A DNA stretch of 45,762 bases from Pseudoscardovia radai (GCF_002259605.1 NZ_MWWR01000001.1:1-45762); one strand, 5' to 3'; shown: positions 1-8,506, counted from the first letter of the stretch. The notes: a model not told the origin generated them from the sequence alone. Numbers and translations are program-made.

Positions 1-506
<506 letters not shown>

Positions 507-707
507 ACGCATACACACATCAACATCTTCATACTCGCACGTTGGCGGACGACCCCCACCGGGGGCAACGGACGGCAAGCAGCATACTGCGCGACACACG
601 ACGAGAACGAAGAATCACCTACGCGTCCCTGTCCGGTCCCCAAACCACGGGAACCCCCGGCCGACACCACCCCCTCGCGGGGCGGGACGGACGGGATAAC
701 AGAAGGA
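507..707 (+). other. 23S-5S internal transcribed spacer, no tRNA
   Basis: Spacer of about 200 nt between the two rRNAs. It contains GC-rich local inverted repeats (for example gacccccaccgggggc near 549-565 and cccctcgcggggcggg near 671-686), which may be rRNA-processing stems. I see no tRNA-like fold and no plausible gene. Confidence 0.7.
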
Positions 708-827
708 TTTGCGGCGGCCATGGCCCGGGGGAAACGCCCAGTCTCCATTCCGAACCTGGAAGCTAAGGCCCGGCACGGCGATGGTACTGCACTCGGCAGG
801 GTGTGGGAGAGTAGCACGCCGCCGCTA
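708..827 (+). rRNA. 5S ribosomal RNA
   Basis: About 120 nt with the conserved 5S core: gggggaaacgccc, then cattccgaacctggaagctaag, then gatggtactgcactc and gtgtgggagagtag. The terminal helix is visible: gcggcggc at 711-718 pairs exactly with gccgccgc at 818-825. Ends are placed from this helix and may be off by a few nucleotides. It is the last gene of the rRNA operon and is followed directly by a strong terminator. Confidence 0.95.
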
Positions 828-839
828 CACAACATGATA

Positions 840-874
840 AAGGCCGTAGGAGCCACGCTCCTACGGCCTTTTTC
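840..874 (+). terminator. rrn operon intrinsic terminator
   Basis: A perfect 14-bp stem, AAGGCCGTAGGAGC (840-853) with GCTCCTACGGCCTT (857-870), closes a 3-nt loop and runs into a T tract. It starts 13 nt after the 5S gene, so it ends the rRNA transcript. Confidence 0.93.
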
Positions 875-1121
875 CATATTCCCGCTCATATTTACACGCA
901 ATGACACACATCAATTCGTCCTACTGATTGGTTTTTGCAGTGTTTTGTGCGTATATGCAGCGGGAGAATCGTACTAAATGAACACTAAGCGCACAAAAAC
1001 GCACATCAACCCTAGGCCGGGCAGACACCTTAATCGAATTTCTGAGTCAGTCGGCATGCGGTGTGCGATCAGCGGGCGCGCATAGTCTGTGGAAAACGGC
1101 GGATACAGGGAAGGAGCCGGC

Positions 1122-1370
1122 ATGCATTACTTCATCCCCAAGCGCTGCCCGTCGTCGAACAAAATCATGTACGCCACCAAGCAGCAGGCGTTGCAGGCCG
1201 CGGATCAAAGCGAGCGCGAGCGGGGTACGCATCTGTGGGTGTACCGCTGCGACTACTGCGCGACATGGCATCTGACGCATAATCCGCCGCGCACCGAAGC
1301 CATGTATCACCAGGGATATTCCGGCAAGCCCCGGTCGCGCAAACGCGGATACAAGCCTAGGAGGCGCTAA
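1122..1370 (+). CDS. Small putative zinc-ribbon protein, conserved hypothetical
   Basis: An 82-residue basic protein beginning MHYFIPKRCPSSNK. I chose ATG 1122 because AAGGAG (1111-1116) sits five bases upstream; an earlier in-frame ATG at 1089 has no such signal. Visible features are an N-terminal Cys-Pro, a C-x-x-C pair (RCDYCATWHLTH) followed by histidines, and a strongly basic tail (SRKRGYKPRRR). The Cys/His spacing suggests a small metal-binding ribbon and the tail suggests nucleic-acid binding, but this is inference. I recognise the type as a small actinobacterial protein of unknown function. It stands alone between the rRNA operon and the convergent minus-strand gene. Confidence 0.7.
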   Translation: MHYFIPKRCPSSNKIMYATKQQALQAADQSERERGTHLWVYRCDYCATWHLTHNPPRTEAMYHQGYSGKPRSRKRGYKPRRR

Positions 1371-1380
1371 CTGCTTCAAC

Positions 1381-1504
1381 GGTGGGTTTGGCTGGTCGAT
1401 CCGCTGCCAGTGAGACCACTGTTGGTGGGTCGGGTGTTGGGAATGCTGGGTTTTCTTCGCAAGGGTGGGTCTCGCTGGTCGATTCACTGCCAGTGAGACC
1501 CACC
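1381..1504. terminator. Bidirectional hairpin with degenerate upstream copy
   Basis: GGTGGGTCTCGCTGG (1464-1478) pairs with CCAGTGAGACCCACC (1490-1504) over 15 positions with one wobble, around an 11-nt loop. A decayed copy of the same sequence (ggtgggtttggctggtcgat ... ccagtgagacca) lies at 1381-1416, so the hairpin has been duplicated. The location between convergent genes fits a terminator for one or both, although the T tract is weak. Confidence 0.5.
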
Positions 1505-1582
1505 GTTACGCGAATAGGGGTCTAACGGCGAGGAGAGACGCTAAAACCGGGGGCAGAGAGCAGGCGAAAGGAGTCCGTCGAG

Positions 1583-1633
1583 GCAAACCGAGGCGTGCCG
1601 GCAAACCGAGGCGTGCCGGCCAACGAGGCGTGC
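1583..1633. repeat. 18-bp tandem repeat, about 2.8 copies
   Basis: The unit GCAAACCGAGGCGTGCCG occupies 1583-1600 and is repeated exactly at 1601-1618. A third, shortened copy with one base deleted runs from 1619 to 1633. It lies in the 3' flank of the minus-strand gene. The rest of the 1505-1716 stretch shows no other feature. Confidence 0.75.
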
Positions 1634-1716
1634 AGAAAAGACACGTGCCGAAAAGCCACGGGAAGGACTCAGAAAAGACGAGAAAACGCGCGAAAGACTC
1701 GGTCTCCGGAAAACGC

Positions 1717-2079
1717 CTACGCCTGGTTCTCCGAGGCCTTCTGCGCGGCCTTGGCGGCTTCTTTGCCCGCGGCGACGGCGAAGGCTTTGTCAACCAGCAT
1801 GCTCGCCACAACCGAGGCGGCGGCTCCGGCGGCTCCTGCGAGGGCGGCGCGGATAATCCGGTTCGGCGCGCTCTGCGCGTTCCAGCCCATGCGCGTCGTG
1901 ACGGTACGCCAGGATCCCGAGGCGAGCTTGTCGGCGACAAGCGACGCAATCGTGGTGGCACCGAACGCCGCAATATGGTGCGAGAACGCGTTCGGGTCGG
2001 ACTTCGCTTTGCTTGTGGCGCTGAGAACGGCGTTGTTCGCGGTCGAGATAAGACCCAGAAGATGCTCTTTGTTTTCCAT
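1717..2079 (-). CDS. Conserved hypothetical protein, Ala-rich, two hydrophobic stretches
   Basis: A 120-residue protein, MENKEHLLGLISTANNAVLSATSK... . It contains two small-residue hydrophobic stretches (about residues 36-52, IAAFGATTIASLVADKL, and 76-95, RAALAGAAGAAASVVASMLV), which may be amphipathic or membrane-associated helices, and a Lys/Ala-rich C-terminal tail ending ASENQA. I do not recognise a characterised family. The codon pattern (C/G at third positions) matches neighbouring real genes, and the longer frame on the same strand (1506-3131) does not look protein-like, so this frame is preferred. It is convergent with the zinc-ribbon gene and divergent from the phosphatase. Confidence 0.7.
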   Translation of the reverse strand: MENKEHLLGLISTANNAVLSATSKAKSDPNAFSHHIAAFGATTIASLVADKLASGSWRTVTTRMGWNAQSAPNRIIRAALAGAAGAAASVVASMLVDKAFAVAAGKEAAKAAQKASENQA

Positions 2080-2184
2080 GCGCCCATTCTACGGCGGCGG
2101 GCGGCGCGAACGCGGCTGCGACGCGTGTTGGCGGCGGCGGTTTCGCAACGATGACCGGGACGATTGCCAAGACGATGGCATCGT

Positions 2185-2219
2185 TTGCCCACCGCCCGGA
2201 GGTGCAATACAGTGGTGAC
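2185..2219 (+). promoter_or_regulatory. Promoter for a leaderless transcript
   Basis: A -35-like TTGCCC (2185-2190), a 17-bp spacer and a -10-like TACAGT (2208-2213, actinobacterial TANNNT form) are followed by exactly six bases before the A of the ATG at 2220. The predicted transcription start coincides with the start codon. There is no ribosome-binding site at a usable distance, which supports a leaderless mRNA. Confidence 0.6.
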
Positions 2220-2897
2220 ATGGCAGAAACACATTATGGACGGCTTGTCCTGCTGCGCCACGGACAGACCGCATGGAGCGTGTCCGGGCAGCATACCGGG
2301 CGCACCGACATCCCGCTGACGCTGACGGGCGAGGAGCAGGCGAGGGAAGCCGGCGCCCGCCTTCGCGAGAATTTCCCCGATGGATTCATCCCCGAGCATG
2401 TTTTCGTTTCCCCACTGCAGCGCGCCCAGTCGACGGCGCGGGGCGCGGGATTCACGAGCTTCCACGTCACCTCGCAGATCGCTGAATGGGATTACGGTCC
2501 GGCCGAGGGGCGCACGCGCGAGATGATGGCGCAGGCGCTCGGCGTGCCGTCGTGGAATGTGTGGGACACCGGTCCGCTGGACCTTCCCGAGGATCTTCAG
2601 GGCGAGCATAACGAGATGCTGCCCGACGGGACGCCCGTGCATGTGGTGAACGGCCCGGGCGAGTCCGCGGAACAGGCCGCGGCGAGGGCTGGGTCGCTGA
2701 TCGAGGCGGTGACGCCCGTGCTGCTCGACGGCGATGATGTGCTGTGCGTGGCGCATGCGCATATCCTGCGCCTGCTGACGGCCGTGTGGCTGGGGCAGCC
2801 GGCCGATTTCGCGCGCCATCTCGAGCTCGACACCGCCCATTACGCGGTTCTCGGCTTCCATAACGACGAGCACGTGATCCAGGCGTGGAATATGTAA
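2220..2897 (+). CDS. Histidine phosphatase / phosphoglycerate-mutase-like protein
   Basis: A 225-residue protein of the histidine phosphatase superfamily (branch 1). The N-terminal RHG signature (LVLLRHGQTAWS, around residues 9-20) carries the histidine that is phosphorylated in catalysis. Further family elements are SPLQRAQSTA, the EWDYGPAEGRT segment with the acid/base Glu, PGES, and the second catalytic His in VAHAHILR. The family contains cofactor-dependent phosphoglycerate mutases and broad phosphatases; GPAEGRT and the length resemble the phosphatase-like group, so the exact substrate is uncertain. I set the start at ATG 2220 because a promoter is positioned to start transcription there; an upstream in-frame ATG (2151) and GTG (2202) lack support. 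The gene stands alone. Confidence 0.88.
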   Translation: MAETHYGRLVLLRHGQTAWSVSGQHTGRTDIPLTLTGEEQAREAGARLRENFPDGFIPEHVFVSPLQRAQSTARGAGFTSFHVTSQIAEWDYGPAEGRTREMMAQALGVPSWNVWDTGPLDLPEDLQGEHNEMLPDGTPVHVVNGPGESAEQAAARAGSLIEAVTPVLLDGDDVLCVAHAHILRLLTAVWLGQPADFARHLELDTAHYAVLGFHNDEHVIQAWNM

Positions 2898-3359
2898 TTT
2901 CCCGACGATTCCATTTTCCGACGATTCGACGGCCGGCCGCCGTGCACAATGGGTGCGCGACGACCGGCCGTTCGCGTTTCGGGACGCCGGGTTCCCGCCG
3001 ACGGCGCCGATGATGACGATGCCTCCGCCGATGGCGACGGCGCCATCGTATGCCCGCCTCGGCCCCGCTTGCCTCCCCACCCCCCTGCTTCCGACGCGCT
3101 GTACCCGTCGTACGTTCGATACATGCGACACGCCACGACCATCGAACGGACGGGGAAAGCAAAGAATTTTCGAAAAAAGTCACACGGCGTATTCCCTTAC
3201 GGAATCCACGCATTTGCGACGGTCTGAGCGGCATGGGAGCATCGTTCGCCCGGCATATCGCGCCAGAGAGGCCGGGGAATGCGCGCGGCTCATGCTATCG
3301 TAACAAGGGAGAAGATCCTTGCCTTTCAGAGTAGAGAGGCCGGGTGAAGGGAAGACATT
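2898..3359. other. Intergenic region upstream of the ABC permease genes
   Basis: 462 nt without a convincing gene. A short inverted repeat ATTCC-cttac-GGAAT lies at 3191-3205. The sequence gaaggga at 3346-3352 is the likely ribosome-binding site for the permease gene at 3360 (7-nt spacing). A TANNNT-like TATCGT occurs at 3295-3300, but I cannot find a matching -35, so I do not call a promoter. Short frames in this stretch look random. Confidence 0.5.
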
Positions 3360-4214
3360 ATGACGACAATGATCGGAAAGTCGATACGCCGGTGGTGGGC
3401 GGTTTTCACGCTGCCTACGTTCCTGGCGTTCATCATCGGTTTCCTCGCGCCGTTCATTCTCGGCGTGTATCTGAGCTTTACCAAGTTCACCACCATCACC
3501 AGCGCCAAGTGGGTCGGCGGCCGTAACTACCAGCGCGCCGTTCAGGACCCCGTTTTCTGGCATGCGCTGTGGTACACGACGCTGTTCACGATTGTCACGA
3601 CAATCGTCATCAACGTCATTGCGTTCGCCATCGCGTACATGTTCACGAAGGCGCTCAAGGGCGCGACCGTGTTCCGCACCGTGTTCTTCATGCCGAACCT
3701 CATCGGCGGCATCATCCTGGGCTATGTGTGGCAGCTGCTGCTCAACGGCGTGCTTTCGCACTGGGGCGTCACGCTGACGTATAGCGCCACATACGGCTTC
3801 TGGGGCATGGTTATCCTGCTGTGCTGGCAGCAGATCGGCTACATGATGGTTATCTACATCGCCGGCATGCAGGCGCTTCCGAGCGACGTCATGGAGGCCG
3901 CCGCCGTCGATGGCGCGTCGGGCCGCCAGACGCTGTTCAACGTCACGATTCCGCTGATGATGCCGTCGATCACGGTGTGCTCGTTCCTCACCGTCACGAA
4001 CGGCTTCAAGCTCTTCGACCAGAACCTTGCGCTGACCAACGGCGCTCCGAGCAAGATGTCGGAGATGCTCGCGCTCAACATCTACAACACGTTCTACGGA
4101 CGCCCGGGCTTCGAGGGCGTGGGCCAGGCCAAGGCCGTGATCTTCTTCATCATCGTGGCCGTCATCGCCCTTCTGCAGAACAAGCTCACGACTCGTAAGG
4201 AGGTCCAGGCATGA
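3360..4214 (+). CDS. Sugar ABC transporter permease, MalF/UgpA type
   Basis: A 284-residue inner-membrane permease of a carbohydrate-uptake ABC transporter. Six hydrophobic segments are visible, starting with LPTFLAFIIGFLAPFILGVYLSF. The cytoplasmic EAA loop that docks on the ATPase is present near residues 178-203 (EAAAVDGASGRQTLF...IPLMMP). Length and the SFTKF...NY pattern after TM1 match MalF-like subunits without the large periplasmic loop of the enterobacterial protein. Start ATG 3360 has GAAGGGA seven bases upstream. It overlaps the next gene by four bases (ATGA at 4211-4214), so the two permeases are translationally coupled. No ATPase gene is nearby; in actinobacteria such importers often share one MsiK-like ATPase encoded elsewhere. 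The substrate is not evident. Confidence 0.93.
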   Translation: MTTMIGKSIRRWWAVFTLPTFLAFIIGFLAPFILGVYLSFTKFTTITSAKWVGGRNYQRAVQDPVFWHALWYTTLFTIVTTIVINVIAFAIAYMFTKALKGATVFRTVFFMPNLIGGIILGYVWQLLLNGVLSHWGVTLTYSATYGFWGMVILLCWQQIGYMMVIYIAGMQALPSDVMEAAAVDGASGRQTLFNVTIPLMMPSITVCSFLTVTNGFKLFDQNLALTNGAPSKMSEMLALNIYNTFYGRPGFEGVGQAKAVIFFIIVAVIALLQNKLTTRKEVQA

Positions 4215-6250
4215 TTTTCAGGCCGTATCACAAGGACCAGGGCGACGACAAGCCCGATCAGCAGGACGTCTCCGGCATGTTCGACATCATCGATTCCAAG
4301 GGCGAGCACAAGGTCGAGCCGCATACGGATGCCGCGTCCGAGGCCGCGAAGGCCGAGGAAGCCAAGCAGGCCGAGCAGGAGCTGCACAAGCAGCAGATCG
4401 CGCATGAGGCGCAGTCCATCAGCTTCGACGCCGCCGAGAAGGCCGGCAAGCCGATTGAGGTGAAGAAGGCTGCGGCGGACGATGCCGTGGACTTCAGCGT
4501 TGCGCAGAAGCCGGAGACAGATGATGCCGCCGCCGCTGCGAATGTGGCCGCCGCCGCTGCCGCCGCCGATCCGAAGGCCGCGGCTGCGAAGGCTGCTGCG
4601 GAAGCCGCCGCCAAGGAATCCGCCGAGAAGGCCGCCCCGGCCGCCGAGTCCGTGGATTTCTCCGCGGTGCGCAAGCCCGTGCAGGTGCCGCATGCCGCGG
4701 CCCCCGTCGCCGCGCATGGTGTGGATTTCTCCGCCGCCCAGAAGCCGCAGGATCCCCAGGGGGCCGCTGGCGCTGCTGGTGCCGCGCCGGTTGCCGGTGC
4801 CGCGGTGGCACACGATGCCGCCGCTCCGGTTGCTTCCGCGAAGCCGGTTGCCACTGAGGCGGCGCCTGCCGCGAATACAGCCCGTCATGCCGCTCCGGCT
4901 GCCGCAACCCCGACCGCTCCGGCTCCGGCTGCCGCTGAGACTCCGGCCGCCGCAACCCCGGCCCAGCCCGCGCATGCCGCTCCGGCCGTTTCCGAGCCCG
5001 CTTCTGCGCCCGCTCCCGTGGCACAGGCCCCGGCCGTGAAGCAGGTCGCCGCGGCTCCGGTCGCCCCGGCCATTCCGGCTCCGGCCGCCGCTCCCGCGAT
5101 TGCCACGGCGCCGGCAGCATCGTCGGTTGCGTCGTCTGCCCCGGCTGCCGCACAGCAGGCGCCGGCCGCCCCGAAGCCCGTCGTTGTCAACGCCGCCGCG
5201 GCTCCCGCAGCCACGCAGACAGCGGCCCCGGCCCAGAACGCGGCCCCGGCCCAGAACGTAGCCCCGGCCCCCGCGGCTCCCGCTGCGGCCGCTCCCGCAA
5301 CCGCTGCCGTCGCAACCGCGACCGCCACGGCTCCCGCAGTCGTGACCCCGGACAAGAAGCATAAGAAGAACAAGAAGAAAAGCGACGACGAATCGTTCGG
5401 CAAGTCCGGTCTCCTGAACCAGGTCAAGCACTCAACGTTCTGGACGGTGTTCTTCGCCATCCTGTCGCTGGCGTGGGTCTATCCGATCTTCCTGGTGTTC
5501 TACAACTCCTTCAAGGACAAGGTCTACATCTCCTCGCCGCATACCTTCGAACCGCCGACCTCGGAAAGCTGGGTGGGCATCGAAAACTACACGCGAGGCA
5601 TCGAGCGCACGAACCTGATTGCCAGCTTCGGCTGGACCGTGTTCATCACGGTCGGCGCCGTGGCGCTGATCCTCGTGTGTACGAGCATGTGCGCGTGGTG
5701 GATCGTCAGGGTCAACAACCGGTTCGCCAAGCTCATCTACATGCTGTTCCTCTTCAACATGATCGTTCCGTTCCAGATGGTCATGTATCCGCTGTCGAAG
5801 CTCGCGAACATGCTCAGCCTCGACACCCCGTGGGGCCTGTGGATCGTCTACCTTGGCTTCGGCGCCGGCCTGTCGGTGTTCATGTTCACCGGCGTGATCA
5901 AGGGCCTGCCCGCCGAGATCGAGGAATCCGCCATGATCGATGGCGCGTCCGTGCCGAAGACCTTCTTCGGCATCGTGTGGCCGATGATGCGCCCGTCCAT
6001 GGTGTCGGTCGCGATTCTACAGACCATGTGGATCTGGAACGACTACCTGCTTCCGTACCTGATTCTGGACATGAAGAGGTACAAGACGCTGCCCATCGCC
6101 GTGCAGTACCTGAAGGGTGGCTACGGCTCGGTCGATATGGGCGCCATGATGGGCTGCCTGGTGCTTGCCATGCTGCCGATCATCATCTTCTACCTCGTCT
6201 GCCAGAAGTACATCATCGCCGGCGTGACGGCCGGCGCTGTCAAGGGATGA
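4211..6250 (+). CDS. Sugar ABC transporter permease, MalG/UgpE type, with ~400-residue Ala/Pro-rich N-terminal extension
   Basis: 679 residues in two parts. Residues ~406-679 are an ordinary MalG-like permease (TM1 in FWTVFFAILSLAWVYPIFLVFYNS, EAA loop EIEESAMIDGASVPKTFFGIVWPMMRP). Residues 1-~405 are low-complexity Ala/Pro-rich sequence with no family I recognise. Inside it a short motif recurs: VDFSVAQKP (~93), VDFSAVRKP (~148), VDFSAAQKP (~171), with a related SISFDAAEK (~70). The extension ends in a lysine-rich stretch (DKKHKKNKKK, ~380) just before TM1, which by the positive-inside rule puts it in the cytoplasm. Ordinary MalG proteins are near 280 residues, so the extension more than doubles the size. 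The frame is continuous, so it is a true fusion or insertion and not a miscalled start. It overlaps the upstream permease by four bases and is followed by a terminator. Confidence 0.92.
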   Translation: MIFRPYHKDQGDDKPDQQDVSGMFDIIDSKGEHKVEPHTDAASEAAKAEEAKQAEQELHKQQIAHEAQSISFDAAEKAGKPIEVKKAAADDAVDFSVAQKPETDDAAAAANVAAAAAAADPKAAAAKAAAEAAAKESAEKAAPAAESVDFSAVRKPVQVPHAAAPVAAHGVDFSAAQKPQDPQGAAGAAGAAPVAGAAVAHDAAAPVASAKPVATEAAPAANTARHAAPAAATPTAPAPAAAETPAAATPAQPAHAAPAVSEPASAPAPVAQAPAVKQVAAAPVAPAIPAPAAAPAIATAPAASSVASSAPAAAQQAPAAPKPVVVNAAAAPAATQTAAPAQNAAPAQNVAPAPAAPAAAAPATAAVATATATAPAVVTPDKKHKKNKKKSDDESFGKSGLLNQVKHSTFWTVFFAILSLAWVYPIFLVFYNSFKDKVYISSPHTFEPPTSESWVGIENYTRGIERTNLIASFGWTVFITVGAVALILVCTSMCAWWIVRVNNRFAKLIYMLFLFNMIVPFQMVMYPLSKLANMLSLDTPWGLWIVYLGFGAGLSVFMFTGVIKGLPAEIEESAMIDGASVPKTFFGIVWPMMRPSMVSVAILQTMWIWNDYLLPYLILDMKRYKTLPIAVQYLKGGYGSVDMGAMMGCLVLAMLPIIIFYLVCQKYIIAGVTAGAVKG

Positions 6251-6276
6251 TCTTCACCTGAACCCTTCCCTTCCGA

Positions 6277-6308
6277 CGGGACCCCGCCTTTGGGCGAGGT
6301 CCCGTTTT
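6277..6308 (+). terminator. Intrinsic terminator after the permease pair
   Basis: CGGGACCCCGCC (6277-6288) pairs with GGCGAGGTCCCG (6293-6304) with one internal mismatch and a 4-nt loop, followed by TTTT. It separates the permease transcript from the binding-protein gene. Confidence 0.85.
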
Positions 6309-6356
6309 CTATGCGCGGTGTGGCGCGGAGGTTCTGTGTGCGGCGGAAGAAGGTCG

Positions 6357-6423
6357 GTCCGCAACCCGTCACACTGTTCCCGAATTCCGGCAACGAATCC
6401 CAACAATGTGATGGGTTCCGGAC
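6357..6423. repeat. MITE/REP-like palindromic element A
   Basis: Left arm GTCCGCAACCCGTCACACTG+TT (6357-6378) is an imperfect inverted copy of the right arm AACAATGTGATGGGTTCCGG+AC (6402-6423). The AACAATGTGATGG core is shared with element B, with the element at 42611-42717 and with the sequence before the transposase-like gene at 45112. It is non-coding and may act as a hairpin between transcripts. Confidence 0.7.
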
Positions 6424-6460
6424 AGAAAACACGATTTTCCGTTCCGAAATCGTCGAAAAA

Positions 6461-6517
6461 TGTCCGCAAGCCATCACACTGTTACGGAATTCATAACGGT
6501 GTGATGGTTTGCGGATA
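6461..6517. repeat. MITE/REP-like palindromic element B
   Basis: The left arm at 6461-6484 (containing CGCAAGCCATCACACTGTTA) pairs with the right arm at 6494-6517 (TAACGGTGTGATGGTTTGCG) over about 21 positions, broken only by G-T wobbles, with a 9-nt loop. The sequence leading into the left arm (cgtcgaaaaatgtccgcaag) resembles the interior of the element at 42611-42717, so they are one family. Confidence 0.75.
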
Positions 6518-6588
6518 TCTTCGGGCGCGGAGCGGCGGGGCGGGCGGGCGACATGCCCGACACGCCCGGAAATGCGGCGTGGCCCGGG

Positions 6589-6602
6589 GAATCGTACGAT
6601 TC
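6589..6602. promoter_or_regulatory. 14-bp perfect palindrome, possible operator
   Basis: GAATCGTACGATTC reads identically on both strands. It lies about 300 bp upstream of the solute-binding protein gene in otherwise featureless DNA (6518-6800). It could be a regulator site, but nothing else ties it to a protein. Confidence 0.35.
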
Positions 6603-6808
6603 GCCCGGCCGCGCAGGCCTGTTGCGAATAGGGGTTTCGGGATCGGTCTTTGCTCTGGGGAGCTTTGGGTCGTGCGAATTTCCGCGAGTGGAATACGCTC
6701 GATGCGCCGTGAACGACTATTATGGGAGTCGGGTTTGCAGGAGCGCCAAGAGCGCATGATCCGGTGCAGTGCGCGGTGAGGCCAGGGAGCCGCCGACGCG
6801 GACTGATT

Positions 6809-6842
6809 CGGGTTTGTGCAAATCCGACTTTTGAAGGATAAT
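6809..6842 (+). promoter_or_regulatory. Promoter with overlapping operator-like palindrome for the solute-binding protein gene
   Basis: -35-like TTGTGC (6814-6819), a 17-bp spacer and -10-like GATAAT (6837-6842). A near-perfect inverted repeat CGGGTTTG-TG-CAAATCCG (6809-6826, one mismatch pair) covers the -35. Such placement is typical of repression by a LacI-type regulator, which commonly controls sugar importers; no LacI gene lies in the window, so the regulator is unknown. The predicted 5' leader is about 55 nt. Confidence 0.55.
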
Positions 6843-6904
6843 AGCTGTGCTATGTCGCTTCGGGCAAGGTTGCCTGTGGCGTTTCCGAGAGAGAGGATTC
6901 GAAG

Positions 6905-8248
6905 ATGAATCGAAACATCAAGAAAGCCGTCAGCATCGCGGCCGTCGCCGCCATGTCGCTCGCCGGCCTGTCCGCGTGCGGAAGCAAGTCGGGCTCCGGC
7001 GGCGATGGCGAGAAGGGCAAGGTCTATTACCTGAACTTCAAGCCGGAAGCGAACGATGCCTGGCAGAAGATCGCGAAGAAGTACACCGAGGAGACGGGCG
7101 TCGAGGTCAAGGTCGTCACCGCCGCCTCCAACACCTACGAGTCCACGCTCCGTTCGGAGATCGACAAGGACGAGGCGCCGACCCTGTTCCAGGTCAACGG
7201 CCCGGTCGGCCTCGCCACGTGGGAATCGTATTGCGATGACATGAGCGACACCGAGGTCTACAACCAGCTCGTCGACCAGAGCGCCGCCCTGAAGAACTCC
7301 GACGGCACCGTCGTCGCCATCCCGTACGTCAACGAGACCTACGGCATCATCTACAACAAGGACCTGCTGAACAAGTACACACAGCTCGACGGCGCCAAGA
7401 TCTCCTCAGCCGACGACATCAAGTCCTTCGACACTCTGAAGGAAGTCGCCGACGACATCCAGGCCCGCAAGGCCGAGCTTGGCGTGGACGGTGCGTTCAC
7501 CTCCGCCGGCTTCGATTCGTCCTCCGATTGGCGTTTCAAGACCCATCTGGCGAACATGCCCCTGTACTACGAGTTCAAGGATGACAACGTGACCACGCAG
7601 CCGGCCACGATCAAGGGCACCTACCTCGACAACTACAAGCAGATCTTCGACCTGTACATCACGGACTCCACCACGGACCGCACGCAGCTCAGCTCCAAGA
7701 CCGGTGATGACGCGAACTCCGAGTTCGCCCTCGGCAAGGCTGTGTTCTACCAGAACGGCACCTGGGCATGGACCGATCTGAGCGCCGCCGGCATGAACGC
7801 CGACTCCCTCGGCATGATGCCGATTTACATCGGCGTCAAGGGCGAGGAGAAGCAGGGCCTGACCACCGGCTCCGAGAACTACTGGTGCGTCAACACCAAC
7901 GCCTCCGACGCTGACAAGAAGGCCTCGAAGGACTTCCTCAACTGGATGATCACCAGCGACGAAGGTAAGGCCGCCCTGACCAACGACATGGGCTTCGTGA
8001 CCCCGTTCAAGTCGATGAGCGATGAGGAGACCAACAACCCGCTGGTCAAGATCGCCAAGGCCGACACCGAGAACCCGGACACCTACTCCGTGTCCTGGAA
8101 CTTCACGATGATGCCGTCCGACGACTGGAAGAACAACCTCGGCTCCGCGCTCCTCGAGTATGCGCAGGGCACCGGTGACTGGGACAACGTCAAGACCCAG
8201 TTCGTCGATGGTTGGGCTTCCGAGTACAACCTCACTCACGAGAGCTGA
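6905..8248 (+). CDS. Sugar ABC transporter solute-binding lipoprotein (family 1 type)
   Basis: A 447-residue extracytoplasmic receptor. It has a lipoprotein signal peptide, MNRNIKKAVSIAAVAAMSLAG, with lipobox LSAC and lipidated Cys25, then a Gly/Ser linker. The body resembles extracellular solute-binding proteins for oligosaccharides: VYYLNFKPEANDAWQ at the mature N-terminus, the APTLFQVNGPVG segment, the NETYGIIYNKDLL hinge region and the aromatic YQNGTWAWTDL stretch. Start ATG 6905 follows GAGAGGA (6891-6897) by seven bases. It sits downstream of the two permease genes but has its own promoter and a terminator on each side, which is an unusual order and allows a higher level of receptor. 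The substrate cannot be read directly; an alpha-glucan oligosaccharide would fit the amylases downstream, but this is inference. Confidence 0.93.
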   Translation: MNRNIKKAVSIAAVAAMSLAGLSACGSKSGSGGDGEKGKVYYLNFKPEANDAWQKIAKKYTEETGVEVKVVTAASNTYESTLRSEIDKDEAPTLFQVNGPVGLATWESYCDDMSDTEVYNQLVDQSAALKNSDGTVVAIPYVNETYGIIYNKDLLNKYTQLDGAKISSADDIKSFDTLKEVADDIQARKAELGVDGAFTSAGFDSSSDWRFKTHLANMPLYYEFKDDNVTTQPATIKGTYLDNYKQIFDLYITDSTTDRTQLSSKTGDDANSEFALGKAVFYQNGTWAWTDLSAAGMNADSLGMMPIYIGVKGEEKQGLTTGSENYWCVNTNASDADKKASKDFLNWMITSDEGKAALTNDMGFVTPFKSMSDEETNNPLVKIAKADTENPDTYSVSWNFTMMPSDDWKNNLGSALLEYAQGTGDWDNVKTQFVDGWASEYNLTHES

Positions 8249-8372
8249 AACTCGGCGTCCATAACTGAAAATCCATAACTGAAAACCACTATTCGAGCCC
8301 CGAGGGATTCCGGAAGGATTCCGACGGGAATCCGCGGAACGCCGACGGGCTCACCTTTTCCCCTTTCTGTTG

Positions 8373-8405
8373 AAGGCTCGCGGCCGCAAGGTCGCGGGCC
8401 TTTTA
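8373..8405 (+). terminator. Intrinsic terminator after the solute-binding protein gene
   Basis: AAGGCTCGCGGCC (8373-8385) pairs with GGTCGCGGGCCTT (8390-8402) with two G-T wobbles, a GCAA tetraloop and a short T run. It ends the receptor transcript before the DUF624 gene. Confidence 0.88.
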
Positions 8406-8506
8406 CTATTGCTTGCCGTTGCGTGCGTTCGTTCGAGACCGCGCCGCGCGTAGCATAGGAGGGGTGCGCCGCGCAGATGCGGCGGAAAACGAGAGAAAGG
8501 CACGCC

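Noticed and set aside
1506..3131. 541-codon minus-strand frame
   Set aside because: It overlaps the histidine phosphatase and the small minus-strand gene in other frames and its translation is Arg-rich and featureless.
3280..3359. Promoter for the permease genes at TATCGT (3295-3300)
   Set aside because: No acceptable -35 at 16-18 bp, so I left it out as a separate feature.
4211..5420. Frameshift or wrong start creating the permease extension
   Set aside because: The frame is continuous, starts with a four-base overlap typical of coupled permease genes, and has recurring VDFS..KP motifs; no ribosome-binding site or start that would suit a short permease is evident near TM1.
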